Below are positions 8,560 to 18,074 of a stretch of DNA of 64,000 bases, piece after piece. The stretch is from NCBI RefSeq assembly GCF_000025605.1, contig NC_013894.1:791529-855528 (forward strand), given 5' to 3'. The position numbers were made by a program, and so were the translations under genes. This DNA comes from Thermocrinis albus DSM 14484 (lineage in GTDB: Bacteria > Aquificota > Aquificia > Aquificales > Aquificaceae). Below the pieces are notes generated by a model. That model searched no databases. It worked only from the letters and a program-made list of their open reading frames with translations, and was not told the origin of the DNA. How positions within the stretch are numbered: the first letter of the stretch is position 1; each line of letters starts with the position of its first letter.

Positions 8560-10422
8560 TCAAACCTCCACAGTTTTTTCTTCTGTTTTGTGTTCTTCTT
8601 TCTTACATTGGTTTTTAACTTCTACATCGTACAATCTTAAGACCTCCACAAACTCCTCGCACGTTATGGTTTCTTTCTCTAAAAGTTTCTTCACCACAGC
8701 CCTAAGGGGTTCCCTGTGAGTCTCTATGATCCTCTTAGCTTCTTCGTAAGCTTCGGAAAGGAGACGTCTGACCTCTTCGTCTATCTCCTTGCGCAGTTCC
8801 TCACTTATATCTATGGAAGTGGTCATACCTCCTAGGAAAGGATTAGCCACGCGCCTTACGGCCACAGGTCCTAGTCTATCACTCATACCCCACATGGAGA
8901 CCATTCTGTAAGCCAGCTCTGTGGCCCTCTGAAGGTCATTTTCTGCCCCTGTGGTAATACCTTCTTTGCCGTAAAAGACCTCCTCCGCTGCCCTTCCTCC
9001 CATGAGGATCATGAGTCTACCCATAAGGTCCTGCCTGTCATACATATGCTTGTCATCTATGGGAAGTTGTTGGGTTACACCTAAAGCCATCCCTCTTGGT
9101 ATGATGGACACCTTATGAAGAGCATCAGATCCAGGCACCATAAGGCTCATGATGGCATGCCCTGCTTCGTGATAAGCTATCTTCTCCTTCTCCTTGGAAG
9201 ATATTACCATACCCTTGCGTTCCAAGCCCATGGTCACCCTGTCTATAGCCTCTTCTATGTCCTCCATCTGTATGTACTCTTTACCTTTCCTGGCTGCCAG
9301 AAGTGCAGCTTCGTTAAGGAGGTTTTCCAGATCTGCACCGGTGAAACCAGGTGTAGCTCTAGCTACCACCTCCAGATCTACATCGGGTGCCAGCTTCTTG
9401 TTCCTGGCATGCACCTTGAGGATCTCGTATCTTCCTCTCACATCAGGTCTGGGTATAAAGATCTGCCTGTCAAATCTTCCGGGTCTAAGGAGGGCGGGAT
9501 CTAGTATGTCGGGCCTGTTGGTGGCCGCTATCACTATGATGCCGTCTGAGGTGTCAAAACCATCCATCTCCACCAGTAGCTGGTTGAGGGTCTGTTCTCT
9601 CTCGTCGTGTCCCCCTCCCAAGTTGATGACACCCCGGGATCTGCCTACCGCGTCTATCTCATCTATGAAAATGATACAGGGTGCATGTCTCTTGGCTGTC
9701 TCAAAGAGATCCCTCACACGGGCAGCACCTACACCCACAAACATCTCCACAAAATCGGATCCTGACACAGATATGAAGGGAACATGAGCCTCACCTGCTA
9801 TGGCTCTTGCCAGAAGTGTTTTACCAACACCAGGCTCTCCGTACAGGAGAACACCTTTCGGAGGTCTTCCTCCCAGGCGTTGAAAGCGCAGAGGATCCCT
9901 TAGGTACTCTATTATCTCCTTTACCTCCTCCTTCACCTCATCCATACCAGCCACATCTTCCAGCTTCACCTTAGGTTTCTCGTCTATGTATATCTTGGCT
10001 CTGCTTTTGCCGAAACTGAAGGCGCGTGCGTTTCCTCCACCTGAACTTACCTGCCTCATCATGTAGATCCATATGCCTATAAAGACGAGGATAGGAAGCC
10101 AGGAGACCAGAAAAGTCATCCACCACCCACCGTGATCCTGTGTCTGAACCTCTACGTTCACACCTTTCTCTATCAGGCGATCCACGAGATCAGAACCAGG
10201 GGGTATACCCGTTTCTATCCTTTGGCCGTCAGTAGTTACACCCACCAAGGTGTTATCTCTTATCTTTACCTCACGTAGCTTACCTTCGTCAGCAAGTTGC
10301 AAAACTGTGTTGATGGGTGTTCGTACAGCACCGGATTTACTTCCCGATTCAAACATATTAAAGGCTAAAACCATAAACCCTATTATGAACAACCAAACAA
10401 AGATGTTCTTAAACCACTGCAT
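8560..10422 (-). CDS. ftsH: ATP-dependent zinc metalloprotease FtsH
   Basis: FtsH degrades misfolded membrane proteins and selected cytoplasmic regulators. In this 620-residue protein there are two N-terminal transmembrane helices (about 5-23 and 102-122) around a small periplasmic part. The AAA domain has Walker A GEPGVGKT (195-202) and Walker B IIFIDEID (about 250-257). The zinc site HEAGH is at 418-422, with a peptidase domain to the end. The length is normal. The gene is preceded by copy 2 of the structured RNA motif, which ends 13 nt before its ATG, so its expression may be controlled through that leader. Confidence 0.97.
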   Translation of the reverse strand: MQWFKNIFVWLFIIGFMVLAFNMFESGSKSGAVRTPINTVLQLADEGKLREVKIRDNTLVGVTTDGQRIETGIPPGSDLVDRLIEKGVNVEVQTQDHGGWWMTFLVSWLPILVFIGIWIYMMRQVSSGGGNARAFSFGKSRAKIYIDEKPKVKLEDVAGMDEVKEEVKEIIEYLRDPLRFQRLGGRPPKGVLLYGEPGVGKTLLARAIAGEAHVPFISVSGSDFVEMFVGVGAARVRDLFETAKRHAPCIIFIDEIDAVGRSRGVINLGGGHDEREQTLNQLLVEMDGFDTSDGIIVIAATNRPDILDPALLRPGRFDRQIFIPRPDVRGRYEILKVHARNKKLAPDVDLEVVARATPGFTGADLENLLNEAALLAARKGKEYIQMEDIEEAIDRVTMGLERKGMVISSKEKEKIAYHEAGHAIMSLMVPGSDALHKVSIIPRGMALGVTQQLPIDDKHMYDRQDLMGRLMILMGGRAAEEVFYGKEGITTGAENDLQRATELAYRMVSMWGMSDRLGPVAVRRVANPFLGGMTTSIDISEELRKEIDEEVRRLLSEAYEEAKRIIETHREPLRAVVKKLLEKETITCEEFVEVLRLYDVEVKNQCKKEEHKTEEKTVEV

Positions 10423-10435
10423 ACTTTACCTGTAT

Positions 10436-10527
10436 ACCGAGGAGATGATTCCTTCCTCGGTGCCGGGCTACTTGTATCCCGCCACGTACGGGTGTCCACA
10501 AACCCGGCAGGCGGCATTTGGACACCC
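10436..10527 (-). promoter_or_regulatory. Structured RNA motif, copy 2 (upstream of ftsH)
   Basis: On the minus strand P1 GGGTGTCC (10520-10527) pairs with GGACACC (10491-10497). P2 CCGCC (10510-10514) pairs with GGCGG (10479-10483). P3 CCGGGT (10502-10507) pairs with GCCCGG (10463-10468). The core linker is GATACAAGTA. The closing hairpin P4 has arms ACCGAGGA/TCCTCGGT (10436-10461). The hairpin is followed by a short spacer and the ftsH ATG at 10422. There is no U-run after P4, so it is not an ordinary intrinsic terminator. Confidence 0.72.
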
Positions 10528-10544
10528 ACACCCCACACGGTTTT

Positions 10545-11441
10545 TTAAGATATTCTGTACTGTGCTGTTTTCAACTCCTCACCTTTCTTGATGCTGTTTA
10601 TTATCTGTTCTACGAGACGGAAGTTTCTCACTCCGTAAATCTCCATAACCACACGCCTCTGAAGAGCCGGGTGCAGTTTCAGAAAAGCCTTCCTGCCTTC
10701 CTGCTGAACCAGTGCTAAGGCTTCTTTCGTTTTTTCTCTCAGATAACTGTCCTCATCCTTCAGAAGGGCGCGTAAGCGCAGAAAGTTTTCCTCAAAAGAA
10801 GGGTTTATCTTCTTCAGTTCAGGAATAACCCTGTGCCTTATCCTGTTACGGGCATAGCCAACATCCATGTTGGTAGAGTCCTCAACCCAGCTCTCCCCCT
10901 TACCCTTTACGAAGGCAACGATCTCCTCCTTCTTCACCAGAAACAGTGGCCTTACTACATCGCCTTCTCTCTCATCGAATCCCATAAGACCCTCGGTACC
11001 ACATCCTCTTACCAGCCAAAGTAGTACCGTTTCTACAAGATCGTTAAGATGATGGGCGGTCACTATGAGATCAAGGCCCTCCCTATCTTTCACCTCCCTC
11101 AGAAGCCTGTACCTCTCTTCCCGCGCTATACTTTCCAGATTCTCCTTTTTCTTCTCTGCTATGGATGGGATATCAATCCTCTCTACCAGAAGAGGTAGCT
11201 GGTGCCTTTGGGCAAACTCCCTACAAAAAAGCTCATCCCTCTCTGCCTCTCCCCCCCTTATCATATGATTGACGTGCATCAGTAGAATCCTCTTCCACCC
11301 TATGAAGCCCTTAAGCTCCAGAAGAGCTAAGACGAGAGCCACCGAATCGGCTCCCCCCGAGAAGGCCACCAGAAGAGAGGATCCTGGGGGTATAAGCTGA
11401 AGTTTTCTTTGAAGGAACACCACTTTCCTAAGGAGGCTCAT
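10545..11441 (-). CDS. tilS: tRNA(Ile)-lysidine synthase
   Basis: TilS modifies the wobble cytidine of tRNA-Ile(CAU) to lysidine so that it reads AUA. This 298-residue protein is the short form lacking the long C-terminal domains of E. coli TilS. The PP-loop ATP-pyrophosphatase motif SGGADS is at residues 29-34. MHVNHMIRG (near 55) and RNRIRHRVIPEL (near 203) are TilS hallmarks. It lies upstream of ftsH on the same strand, with about 100 bp holding the RNA motif between them. In many bacteria tilS and ftsH are neighbours, which supports the call. Confidence 0.93.
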   Translation of the reverse strand: MSLLRKVVFLQRKLQLIPPGSSLLVAFSGGADSVALVLALLELKGFIGWKRILLMHVNHMIRGGEAERDELFCREFAQRHQLPLLVERIDIPSIAEKKKENLESIAREERYRLLREVKDREGLDLIVTAHHLNDLVETVLLWLVRGCGTEGLMGFDEREGDVVRPLFLVKKEEIVAFVKGKGESWVEDSTNMDVGYARNRIRHRVIPELKKINPSFEENFLRLRALLKDEDSYLREKTKEALALVQQEGRKAFLKLHPALQRRVVMEIYGVRNFRLVEQIINSIKKGEELKTAQYRIS

Positions 11442-11465
11442 GTTATAATATTTATATACAGTCTT

Positions 11466-11555
11466 GGAGAGGTGGCCGAGCGGCCGAAGGCGGCTGCTTG
11501 CTAAGCAGTTGTAGGGTTAACAGCCCTACCGCGGGTTCGAATCCCGCCCTCTCCG
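11466..11555 (+). tRNA. tRNA-Ser (anticodon GCT)
   Basis: Acceptor arms GGAGAGG/CCTCTCC, D-arm TGGCCGAGCGGCC, an anticodon arm CTGCT-TGCTAAG-CAG region with anticodon GCT, a long variable arm (GTAGGG..CCCTAC) and T-arm GCGGG-TTCGAAT-CCCGC are all present. The long variable arm and discriminator G are normal for serine. CCA is not encoded. Confidence 0.95.
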
Positions 11556-11558
11556 TTT

Positions 11559-11846
11559 TCAGTCTGTTTCCAGTTCTATCTCACAATCTTCCTTTTCTAT
11601 GACGAGCTGGCAGGTTAGTCTCCTGTTTTCTTCGTACTCCCCTATACGCCACAGGGTTTCTTCTTCTGTTTCTGAAGGCTCAGCAAGGCATTCGAGACCT
11701 TTCTTGACGGTGCATACGCACACACCGCACTGACCGTCGGTACAACCAAACTCCACACCGGCTTTTTCTATCTCATGATGAAGTTCACCGAAACGAACGC
11801 CTGGTGGTATTTCAAAAACTTTGCCGTTGATCTTCACCTTAGCCAT
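11559..11846 (-). CDS. [2Fe-2S] ferredoxin
   Basis: This small plant-type ferredoxin has about 95 residues from the ATG at 11846. The cluster ligands are visible as CTDGQCGVC near residue 34 (C-x4-C-x2-C) and the distant Cys in RLTCQL near 78. I prefer this start to the in-frame ATG at 11882 because the sequence MAKVKINGKVFEIPPG matches the usual ferredoxin N-terminus and the extra 12 residues are unlike it. It probably acts as a low-molecular-weight electron carrier. It ends only a few bases from the tRNA-Ser gene and is convergent with it. The physiological partner is unknown. Confidence 0.88.
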   Translation of the reverse strand: MAKVKINGKVFEIPPGVRFGELHHEIEKAGVEFGCTDGQCGVCVCTVKKGLECLAEPSETEEETLWRIGEYEENRRLTCQLVIEKEDCEIELETD

Positions 11847-11970
11847 GCTTCTTATTTTAACCAGCTGTCTTCTTGTACCCAATGACTTTTATCAATCTGG
11901 AAGCCTCAGTATCCTGACGTAACCTCTCCCCAGCTCTAAATACCCTTCTCTTTGCTGACCACTTCTTAGT

Positions 11971-12375
11971 TTAGGTTCCCGCAGGGAGGTGTTCAGTGAC
12001 TAAGTCACACAACCTTTTATCGAGCTCCGCTAGTCTCTTTTCTTCCCTCTCTATCCTTTCCAGAAGGTTTTTACAGTAAAAGATCTGACCCTTTGAAAGA
12101 TAACGGGTCCTTTTTCTGAGTTCCTTTATGGTACGCCTTATCTTCCTCATCTCTGATCTGTAGTACCACTCTACTATCCTACGGGCTGTCATAAGGAGGT
12201 CTTTGTTGCACCGTCTTAGTTCACGCTTGAAGCGTCTGAGCTCTTTCTGGGAAGAGTGAACTGACATGAGCTGAACCGACTTACCTTTACCTGTCAAAAG
12301 AAGGTCTTCCATAACCTTTTTAAAGGAGCCTTGGAACTTCACCTTCTGTCCGTCTACTCTGGCCCAGAGTTCCAT
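11971..12375 (-). CDS. Unrecognised basic, helical protein
   Basis: I do not recognise this 134-residue protein. It begins MELWARVDGQKVKF and has a very basic, charged middle (KELRRFKRELRRC, then RKIRRTIKELRKR) predicted to be helical and possibly coiled-coil. It ends with a second charged helix. It has no signal peptide or membrane segment. It is divergent from bioD, with about 66 bp between the starts, and the shared region holds a 16 bp palindrome. An RNA- or DNA-binding role would fit the charge but is only a guess. The 88 bp between this gene and the ferredoxin gene hold nothing I recognise. Confidence 0.6.
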   Translation of the reverse strand: MELWARVDGQKVKFQGSFKKVMEDLLLTGKGKSVQLMSVHSSQKELRRFKRELRRCNKDLLMTARRIVEWYYRSEMRKIRRTIKELRKRTRYLSKGQIFYCKNLLERIEREEKRLAELDKRLCDLVTEHLPAGT

Positions 12376-12405
12376 GGCTCTTCCCTCCAGAACCAGAATA
12401 ATTTG

Positions 12406-12421
12406 AATATTTTAAAATATT
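12406..12421. promoter_or_regulatory. Perfect 16 bp AT palindrome upstream of bioD
   Basis: The sequence AATATTTTAAAATATT is a perfect palindrome lying directly before the AAAGGAGGT ribosome site of bioD and between it and the divergent gene at 12375. It could be an operator or part of overlapping promoters. A-T palindromes also arise by chance in AT-rich leaders, so the role is uncertain. Confidence 0.35.
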
Positions 12422-12441
12422 TTAAAGGAGGTCTACGCTAC

Positions 12442-13095
12442 ATGCGCGCCGTTTTTGTAACTGCAACGGACACGGGTGTGGGTAAAACCTTTGTCTCCTA
12501 CAACCTCGCCCTCACCCTCAGGGAAATGGGTGTGAAGGTAGGATACTTTAAGCCTATAGAGACAGACGTAAGGGACGTTCCCTCTGACGGAGCTATGGTG
12601 TGTAGTGTGACAGGGCAAGAAGTGGAAGAGGCTGTGCCTGTACGTTTTCGTCTACCTTTGTCACCTTACGCTGCTCTTCTGGAGGAAGGTGGAGATTTTT
12701 CTCTGGAGGAACTATACCAACATATGCAGAGCCTCCTAAAAAAGTACGAGTTCCTGATAGTGGAAGGTGCAGGTGGCATAGCAGTTCCCATAAAGAAAGG
12801 CTACGATTACGCAAGACTGGCAAAGGAATGGAACCTTCCAGTTTTACTGGTGGCAAGGGCCGGGTTAGGTACCATAAACCACACATATCTATCGTGGTTC
12901 TACATGAAGACTCAGGGAATAAACCTGCTGGGAATTATCATGAACGGGTTCTCTGGTAAGGATGTATCTGAAAGGACCAATCCCCAGATAGTGGAAGAAC
13001 TCACAGGTATAAAGCCTCTCTGCCTACCTTACACGGAAGGTGGAGAACTGCCACCACACCTGAGAAGATCACTGGCCAGTCTTATCGGGTTTTAG
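12442..13095 (+). CDS. bioD: Dethiobiotin synthetase
   Basis: BioD closes the ureido ring of dethiobiotin from 7,8-diaminopelargonate, CO2 and ATP. This 217-residue protein starts MRAVFVTATDTGVGKT, whose P-loop is the family signature. VEGAGGIAVP near residue 108 is a second conserved BioD motif. I chose the ATG at 12442 because AAAGGAGGT lies just upstream; a longer in-frame reading from 12331 adds residues with no BioD similarity. The gene overlaps the 3' end of the convergent ftsI by 27 bp. No other biotin gene is in the window. Confidence 0.93.
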   Translation: MRAVFVTATDTGVGKTFVSYNLALTLREMGVKVGYFKPIETDVRDVPSDGAMVCSVTGQEVEEAVPVRFRLPLSPYAALLEEGGDFSLEELYQHMQSLLKKYEFLIVEGAGGIAVPIKKGYDYARLAKEWNLPVLLVARAGLGTINHTYLSWFYMKTQGINLLGIIMNGFSGKDVSERTNPQIVEELTGIKPLCLPYTEGGELPPHLRRSLASLIGF

Positions 13096-14736
13096 ACCTT
13101 TCAAGAAGGCCACCCTTTCCACTAATTCCTTAAAGTATGGGGCTGCTGCGGTACCTCCATAAGGGTTTGGTCCCTTGGGTTCATCCACCATTATTCCTGC
13201 CACGAAGAGAGGATTCGTAGCGGGGAAATAACCCACAAAGTAGGCTACCACTTTCTCACGAGAGTACCTTCTTATAGCAAAGTCGAACTTTTGGGATGTT
13301 CCCGTTTTACCTGCTATGGTGAAGAACTGGGATCTTGCCAGCTTAGCCGTACCCTCTTCCACAACCCTCATAAGGTTCTTCTGTAACCATCTTAATGTCC
13401 TTTCGGAGAAAACTCCTGATGTAAGAATCTGGGGAGGGTCGTTTGTCAGGAGGATTCTGGGTTTAACCAACTGGTTCGTGGCCAGCACACCAAAGGCAGC
13501 ACATAGATGTAAGAGGTTTAGAGCAATACCTTGTCCTATGCTGGCATACAGAATGTTGGCAGGATACTGAAGGTCCGGTATACGGGGTCTTACCTCTCCA
13601 GGTAGAACATGAAACTCGTCGTAGAAGTAAAGCTTCCGGAAAAGTTCCTGAACATCCTTCTTAGACAGGAACCTGGCTACCTTTATGGTACCTATGTTGG
13701 AAGACTTGATAAGGACCTGATCCAGTGTTAACGTACCGTAAGGATGGACGTCTCTCACGATACGACCAAATATCTCCATTTTACCCATTTCCGCGTACAA
13801 GGTATAGTTGTAGGGTATATAACCTTTGTCCAGGGCTGTCCCTATAAAGAAAGGCTTCATGACGGAGCCTGGTTCAAAAAGATCAGTAACTGCGTAGTTG
13901 CGTCTGCTCTGAGGGGGATAATCTCTGTAGTGGTTAGGATCATAGTAAGGATAAGTGGCCAGAGCCAATATATCACCCGTACGCACATCCATCACCAATA
14001 TGGCCACCCTTCGGGGATTCCAATCTTTCACTATTTGGTCTCTTACGTCCTCCGCTATCCCTTGGATACCAAGATCCAGGGTGGTGTAAACGTCGCTGGT
14101 CTTCAGATTTAAGGGAGAGTCATCTGTGTCCAAAGCAAGGGTGTAACCCTTTGAGGCGCTTACAAAGATTCTCTTTATGGGCTTTGAGTACAGTACGCTG
14201 TCTAAAGCATACTCCAGACCCTCAAGACCTCTTCCATCCCCACCTACAAACCCCATGAGGTTACTGGCAAGATGTCCGTGAGGGTAGACGCGCGTAAAGC
14301 CTTCCTCTATACCTACGGCGGGGCTGTTTCCTGTGTCCTTTATAACTTCTCTCACGTAGTTTTTGTAGCTCCTGTCTACGTTCCTTGCTAGCCACACAAA
14401 CTTCTTATCTTCATTGAGCTTACTTATAAGAACATCTTCCTTTTCGTTGAGTATGGCGGAGAGTCTTCTGGCAAGGTCCTCTTTGTTGCGCACAACCTTT
14501 GGAAAGGCGTATATGGATATAGTGGGATAACTGAGGGCGAGATCTCTACCGGCTCTGTCCTTTATACTACCCCTGTAAACAGGTATGCGCACTACCACCG
14601 TTTTGGGAAACTTCTCCGCTATCCTCTCCACATAATCTAACCTTCCTATCAACTGAAGGTAGGCGGCACGGAACAGTATTACAGAAAAACCTAAGAGGAG
14701 AAAGAAGGTCACTAGCTTGATCTTAGCGGGTGACAT
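13069..14736 (-). CDS. ftsI: Peptidoglycan transpeptidase FtsI (class B penicillin-binding protein)
   Basis: FtsI cross-links septal peptidoglycan during division. The 555-residue protein has one N-terminal membrane anchor (about 7-28) and a dimerisation domain with RGSIKDRAGRDLA near residue 55. The transpeptidase domain has the active-site motifs SVMK (291-294), SSN (345-347) and KTGT (477-480). No PASTA domains follow. It overlaps the 3' end of carA by 14 bp and runs in the same direction, which is an unusual partner for ftsI. A closely related elongation-type PBP2 is possible but the N-terminal motif fits FtsI better. Confidence 0.88.
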   Translation of the reverse strand: MSPAKIKLVTFFLLLGFSVILFRAAYLQLIGRLDYVERIAEKFPKTVVVRIPVYRGSIKDRAGRDLALSYPTISIYAFPKVVRNKEDLARRLSAILNEKEDVLISKLNEDKKFVWLARNVDRSYKNYVREVIKDTGNSPAVGIEEGFTRVYPHGHLASNLMGFVGGDGRGLEGLEYALDSVLYSKPIKRIFVSASKGYTLALDTDDSPLNLKTSDVYTTLDLGIQGIAEDVRDQIVKDWNPRRVAILVMDVRTGDILALATYPYYDPNHYRDYPPQSRRNYAVTDLFEPGSVMKPFFIGTALDKGYIPYNYTLYAEMGKMEIFGRIVRDVHPYGTLTLDQVLIKSSNIGTIKVARFLSKKDVQELFRKLYFYDEFHVLPGEVRPRIPDLQYPANILYASIGQGIALNLLHLCAAFGVLATNQLVKPRILLTNDPPQILTSGVFSERTLRWLQKNLMRVVEEGTAKLARSQFFTIAGKTGTSQKFDFAIRRYSREKVVAYFVGYFPATNPLFVAGIMVDEPKGPNPYGGTAAAPYFKELVERVAFLKGLKPDKTGQ

Positions 14737-15844
14737 AACGACGGGCCATGTCTACGAACTCTTTAAAGATACTGTAAGAGTCATGGGGGCCCGGAGAAGC
14801 TTCGGGGTGGTACTGAACACAGTAGACGGGAGCCTTTGTGTGTCGGAAACCTTCCAACGTGCCATCCAGGAGGTTGATGTGGGTTATCTCCACATCCTTC
14901 AAACTGTCGGGATCAACGGCAAAGTTATGATTCTGGGCGGTTATCTCTATACGGCCTGTTCTCAGATCCTTGACAGGATGGTTACTGCCGTGATGTCCAA
15001 ACTTAAGCTTGTAGGTCCTTCCACCCAATGCTAGACCTATGATCTGATGTCCCAAACATATACCCATTATAGGTATCTCACCTAAAAAAGTCCTCACCAA
15101 CCTTATGCCTTCCACCACCCTCTGGGGATCTCCGGGACCGTTGGAGAGCAGCACACCGTCAGGATTGAGTTCTCTCACCCTTTTGATGGTGTCATAGGGA
15201 GGTATTACCACCACACGGGCACCTTCTGACACGAGTCTCCTCAAGATGTTTCTCTTAACACCAAAATCCACTACCGCGATGAGGGGTCCCTCTGTGTCTA
15301 CCTGACTGTAGCCTTTTCCTAAACTCCAGTCTCCCTCCCGCCAGACATAGGTTTCCTTGCATGCCACCTCCTCCACCAGATTGAGCTCCGATATGTCCTT
15401 AGAGGACTTAGCTTTCTGAACCAGGCTCTTAGGATCCAGATCCACGCTGGAGATCACCCCCTTAACAGTTCCCCTCTCCCTTATCCTCTTAACAAGGGCA
15501 CGTGTATCTATTCCCCATATACCTACCACGCCGTGTTCCTTCAGATACTGGTCCAGGCTCTTTTTGGCCCTCCAGTTGGAGTATACTCCCGAAAGTTCCT
15601 TCACCACAAAACCGTTGACCTGAACCCTGTCGGACTCTAAATCTTCATCGTTGATACCGTAGTTACCCATCTGGGTGTAGGTCATCACCACTATCTGACC
15701 ACGGTAGGAGGGATCCGTTAGCACCTCCTGATAACCCGTCATAGAGGTGTTGAAAACCACCTCCCCCGTGGTTTCTCCTTCCGCACCGAAGGAGTATCCT
15801 ACGAAGTAAGTTCCATCCTCCAACGCCAGTATAGCTCTCTTCAT
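14723..15844 (-). CDS. carA: Carbamoyl-phosphate synthase small (glutaminase) subunit
   Basis: CarA hydrolyses glutamine and passes ammonia to CarB for carbamoyl phosphate, used for arginine and pyrimidines. The 373-residue protein has the N-terminal CPSase domain with VVFNTSMTGYQEVLTDPSY near residue 28. The class I glutamine amidotransferase domain follows, with nucleophile Cys in GICLGHQ near 252 and the catalytic His-Glu in YHPEASPGPHD near 335. Length is normal. It overlaps ftsI and lies just downstream of a tRNA-Ser gene. carB is not in the window. Confidence 0.96.
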   Translation of the reverse strand: MKRAILALEDGTYFVGYSFGAEGETTGEVVFNTSMTGYQEVLTDPSYRGQIVVMTYTQMGNYGINDEDLESDRVQVNGFVVKELSGVYSNWRAKKSLDQYLKEHGVVGIWGIDTRALVKRIRERGTVKGVISSVDLDPKSLVQKAKSSKDISELNLVEEVACKETYVWREGDWSLGKGYSQVDTEGPLIAVVDFGVKRNILRRLVSEGARVVVIPPYDTIKRVRELNPDGVLLSNGPGDPQRVVEGIRLVRTFLGEIPIMGICLGHQIIGLALGGRTYKLKFGHHGSNHPVKDLRTGRIEITAQNHNFAVDPDSLKDVEITHINLLDGTLEGFRHTKAPVYCVQYHPEASPGPHDSYSIFKEFVDMARRYVTR

Positions 15845-15851
15845 ATCCCTA

Positions 15852-15944
<93 letters not shown>

Positions 15945-15959
15945 TCTGAATAAATAATT

Positions 15960-18062
15960 TTAACTCTTTTTCTGAACCAACACCAAGTTCAGTTTACCCC
16001 TCTCCTCGTCCACGCCTACTATCTTAACTCTAACCAGATCACCTAACCTAAAGATCTTTCCGGTACGTACCCCCACAAGGCGGTGTGCCTGCTCGTCGTA
16101 GAGATACTGATCATCATCCATGGTACTTATACTCACCAAACCTTCCACCAGGTAATCTCTCAGCTCCACAAAGAGTCCGAAGGAAACAACACCGGTGATG
16201 AGGCCATCAAACTCCTCTCCCAGATGAGCCCTCATCAGCCTCACTTTGAGTTTGTCCACCGCTTCTCTCTCCACATCATCAGCTAACTCTTCCTGTCGCG
16301 ATAAATGTTCTCCCACCATCTCCAAATACTCTACCGTTCTTTCGTAGTCCACAGGCTCCCCTCTGAGAGCCTTCTTGAGAAGGCGGTGAACCACCAGATC
16401 TGCGTATCTTCTTATGGGAGATGTGAAATGGGTGTAGTGTTGGGAGGCAAGACCGAAGTGGCCCACGTTATGGGGGGAGTAATGAGCCCTCATCATAGCC
16501 CTTAAAGTGAGAAACCTCACAAGATGCTCCTCAGGTCTACCCTCAAAGTCCTCTATGATCTTCTGGAAGAACTTAGGTTCCAAGGAAGGTTTCTTTACCG
16601 TGTAGCCCAAACCCGCCAGTATCTCCAAGAGGTTCTCCACCTTTTTGGGATCGGGTCTTTCGTGAACTCGGTAGAGGCACGGATATCCCGCGTTCTGGAG
16701 GTGAAGGGCCACCGTCTCGTTGGCACTTATCATGAAATGTTCTATTATCCTGTGAGCTACGTGTCTCTCGTAGGGGTTAATGGCTATGGGTTCTCCCTGT
16801 TCACTTAGTAGAAGTTCTGTTTCAGGCAGATCAAAGTCTATACTTCCTCTCTCCCATCTTCTCCTTGAGAGGATACGGTAAAGATCCTCCATTGTACGTA
16901 GAGGTTCTGTCAGATGAGGATACTTGTTCTCAAGGGCTGGATCTCCCACTATGAGCCTCAGAGCCTCGTCGTAGGTGAGCCTTGCCTTACTTCTTATGAC
17001 GCTCTCGTAAATGTCATAACTTATCAAATCTCCTTTCGGAGAAAACAGCATCTCACAGGTGAAGGCCAGTCTGTCCTCGTTAGGTTTAAGACTACACAGA
17101 TCAGCTGATAGCTTTTCGGGAAGCATGTGGATGGCTCTGTCGGGAAGATAGAAGGTGAACCCTCTTCGGAAAGCTTCCCTGTCTATAGCAGAACCCTCTC
17201 TTACGTAGTAAGAGACATCCGCTATGTGAACCCATAGCCTGTAGTAACCTTCAGGCGTCCTCTCTATGGCTACAGCGTCGTCAAAATCCCTTGCCCTCTC
17301 TGGATCTATGGTAAAACACACCTGCTGCCTTAGATCTCTCCTTTTTCCCAACTCCTTTTCCACACCCAACTCCAACTCCTCTACCTCTTTGAGCACTTCC
17401 GGTGGGTACTGAGTAGGAAGATCGTACTTCCTGATGAGGACCTCTATGATGAAGGTACCACCTCCCTTCTGGGGATGCCCAAGGACCTCCCTTATTTTCC
17501 CCTGAGGGGGAGATGTGGGGGTAGGGTACTTCTTTATGTCCACCACCACCACCGTGTCCTCCTCAAGAGACTTACAACTGTCCTTAGGAAGGAGAACACG
17601 GTGAAAGGCATTCTCGTCCAGAGGCTGAGCATAGCAAACACCATCTTCCTTCTTTATCTTACACACCAAGGACTTTTTGGATCTCTCAAGGACTTTTAAA
17701 ACCCTTATCTCCTTTTTTCCTTTGTACTCCACCACCTTTGCCCTGACTACATCACCGTGAAAGAGACGCAGCATCTCAAAGGGTGGTATGTATATGTCCT
17801 TTTGACCCTGACCTACCTCCAAAAAACCGAAGCCAGAAGGGTGAGCCAACACTTTACCCACCACAACGGTTTCCTGCATCAGCTTATACTTACCCTTCTC
17901 CACCGTTATCTTGCCTTCCTGTTTGAGTTTTTTAAGTATCTTCTTGAGTTGTTTCCTCTCACTTTTAGAAAGACCTAAAGAGCTTACTATCTTCTCAAAG
18001 TGAAGAGGTCTGTCCTTAAGGACCTTTAGAATGTCCTCTTCTTTTAGGTTTCTGCTCTCCAT
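15960..18062 (-). CDS. rnr: Ribonuclease R
   Basis: RNase R is a processive 3'-5' exoribonuclease of the RNB family. The 700-residue protein begins with a winged-helix region of about 60 residues. Cold-shock-type RNA-binding domains follow (VVVGKVLAHPSGFGFLEV near 68). The RNB catalytic domain has the metal-binding aspartates in DPERARDFDDAVA near residue 255. An S1 domain near 620-695 (EFDGLITGVVSFGLFVEL) and a basic C-terminus complete the family order. It ends 15 bp before tRNA-Ser(GGA). Dxs lies 12 bp upstream in the same direction. Confidence 0.93.
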   Translation of the reverse strand: MESRNLKEEDILKVLKDRPLHFEKIVSSLGLSKSERKQLKKILKKLKQEGKITVEKGKYKLMQETVVVGKVLAHPSGFGFLEVGQGQKDIYIPPFEMLRLFHGDVVRAKVVEYKGKKEIRVLKVLERSKKSLVCKIKKEDGVCYAQPLDENAFHRVLLPKDSCKSLEEDTVVVVDIKKYPTPTSPPQGKIREVLGHPQKGGGTFIIEVLIRKYDLPTQYPPEVLKEVEELELGVEKELGKRRDLRQQVCFTIDPERARDFDDAVAIERTPEGYYRLWVHIADVSYYVREGSAIDREAFRRGFTFYLPDRAIHMLPEKLSADLCSLKPNEDRLAFTCEMLFSPKGDLISYDIYESVIRSKARLTYDEALRLIVGDPALENKYPHLTEPLRTMEDLYRILSRRRWERGSIDFDLPETELLLSEQGEPIAINPYERHVAHRIIEHFMISANETVALHLQNAGYPCLYRVHERPDPKKVENLLEILAGLGYTVKKPSLEPKFFQKIIEDFEGRPEEHLVRFLTLRAMMRAHYSPHNVGHFGLASQHYTHFTSPIRRYADLVVHRLLKKALRGEPVDYERTVEYLEMVGEHLSRQEELADDVEREAVDKLKVRLMRAHLGEEFDGLITGVVSFGLFVELRDYLVEGLVSISTMDDDQYLYDEQAHRLVGVRTGKIFRLGDLVRVKIVGVDEERGKLNLVLVQKKS

Positions 18063-18074
18063 GAGTGGCTATGA

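Noticed and set aside
12331..12441. Extended bioD reading from 12331
   Set aside because: The true P-loop starts at 12442 after a strong ribosome site and the extra part overlaps the divergent gene.
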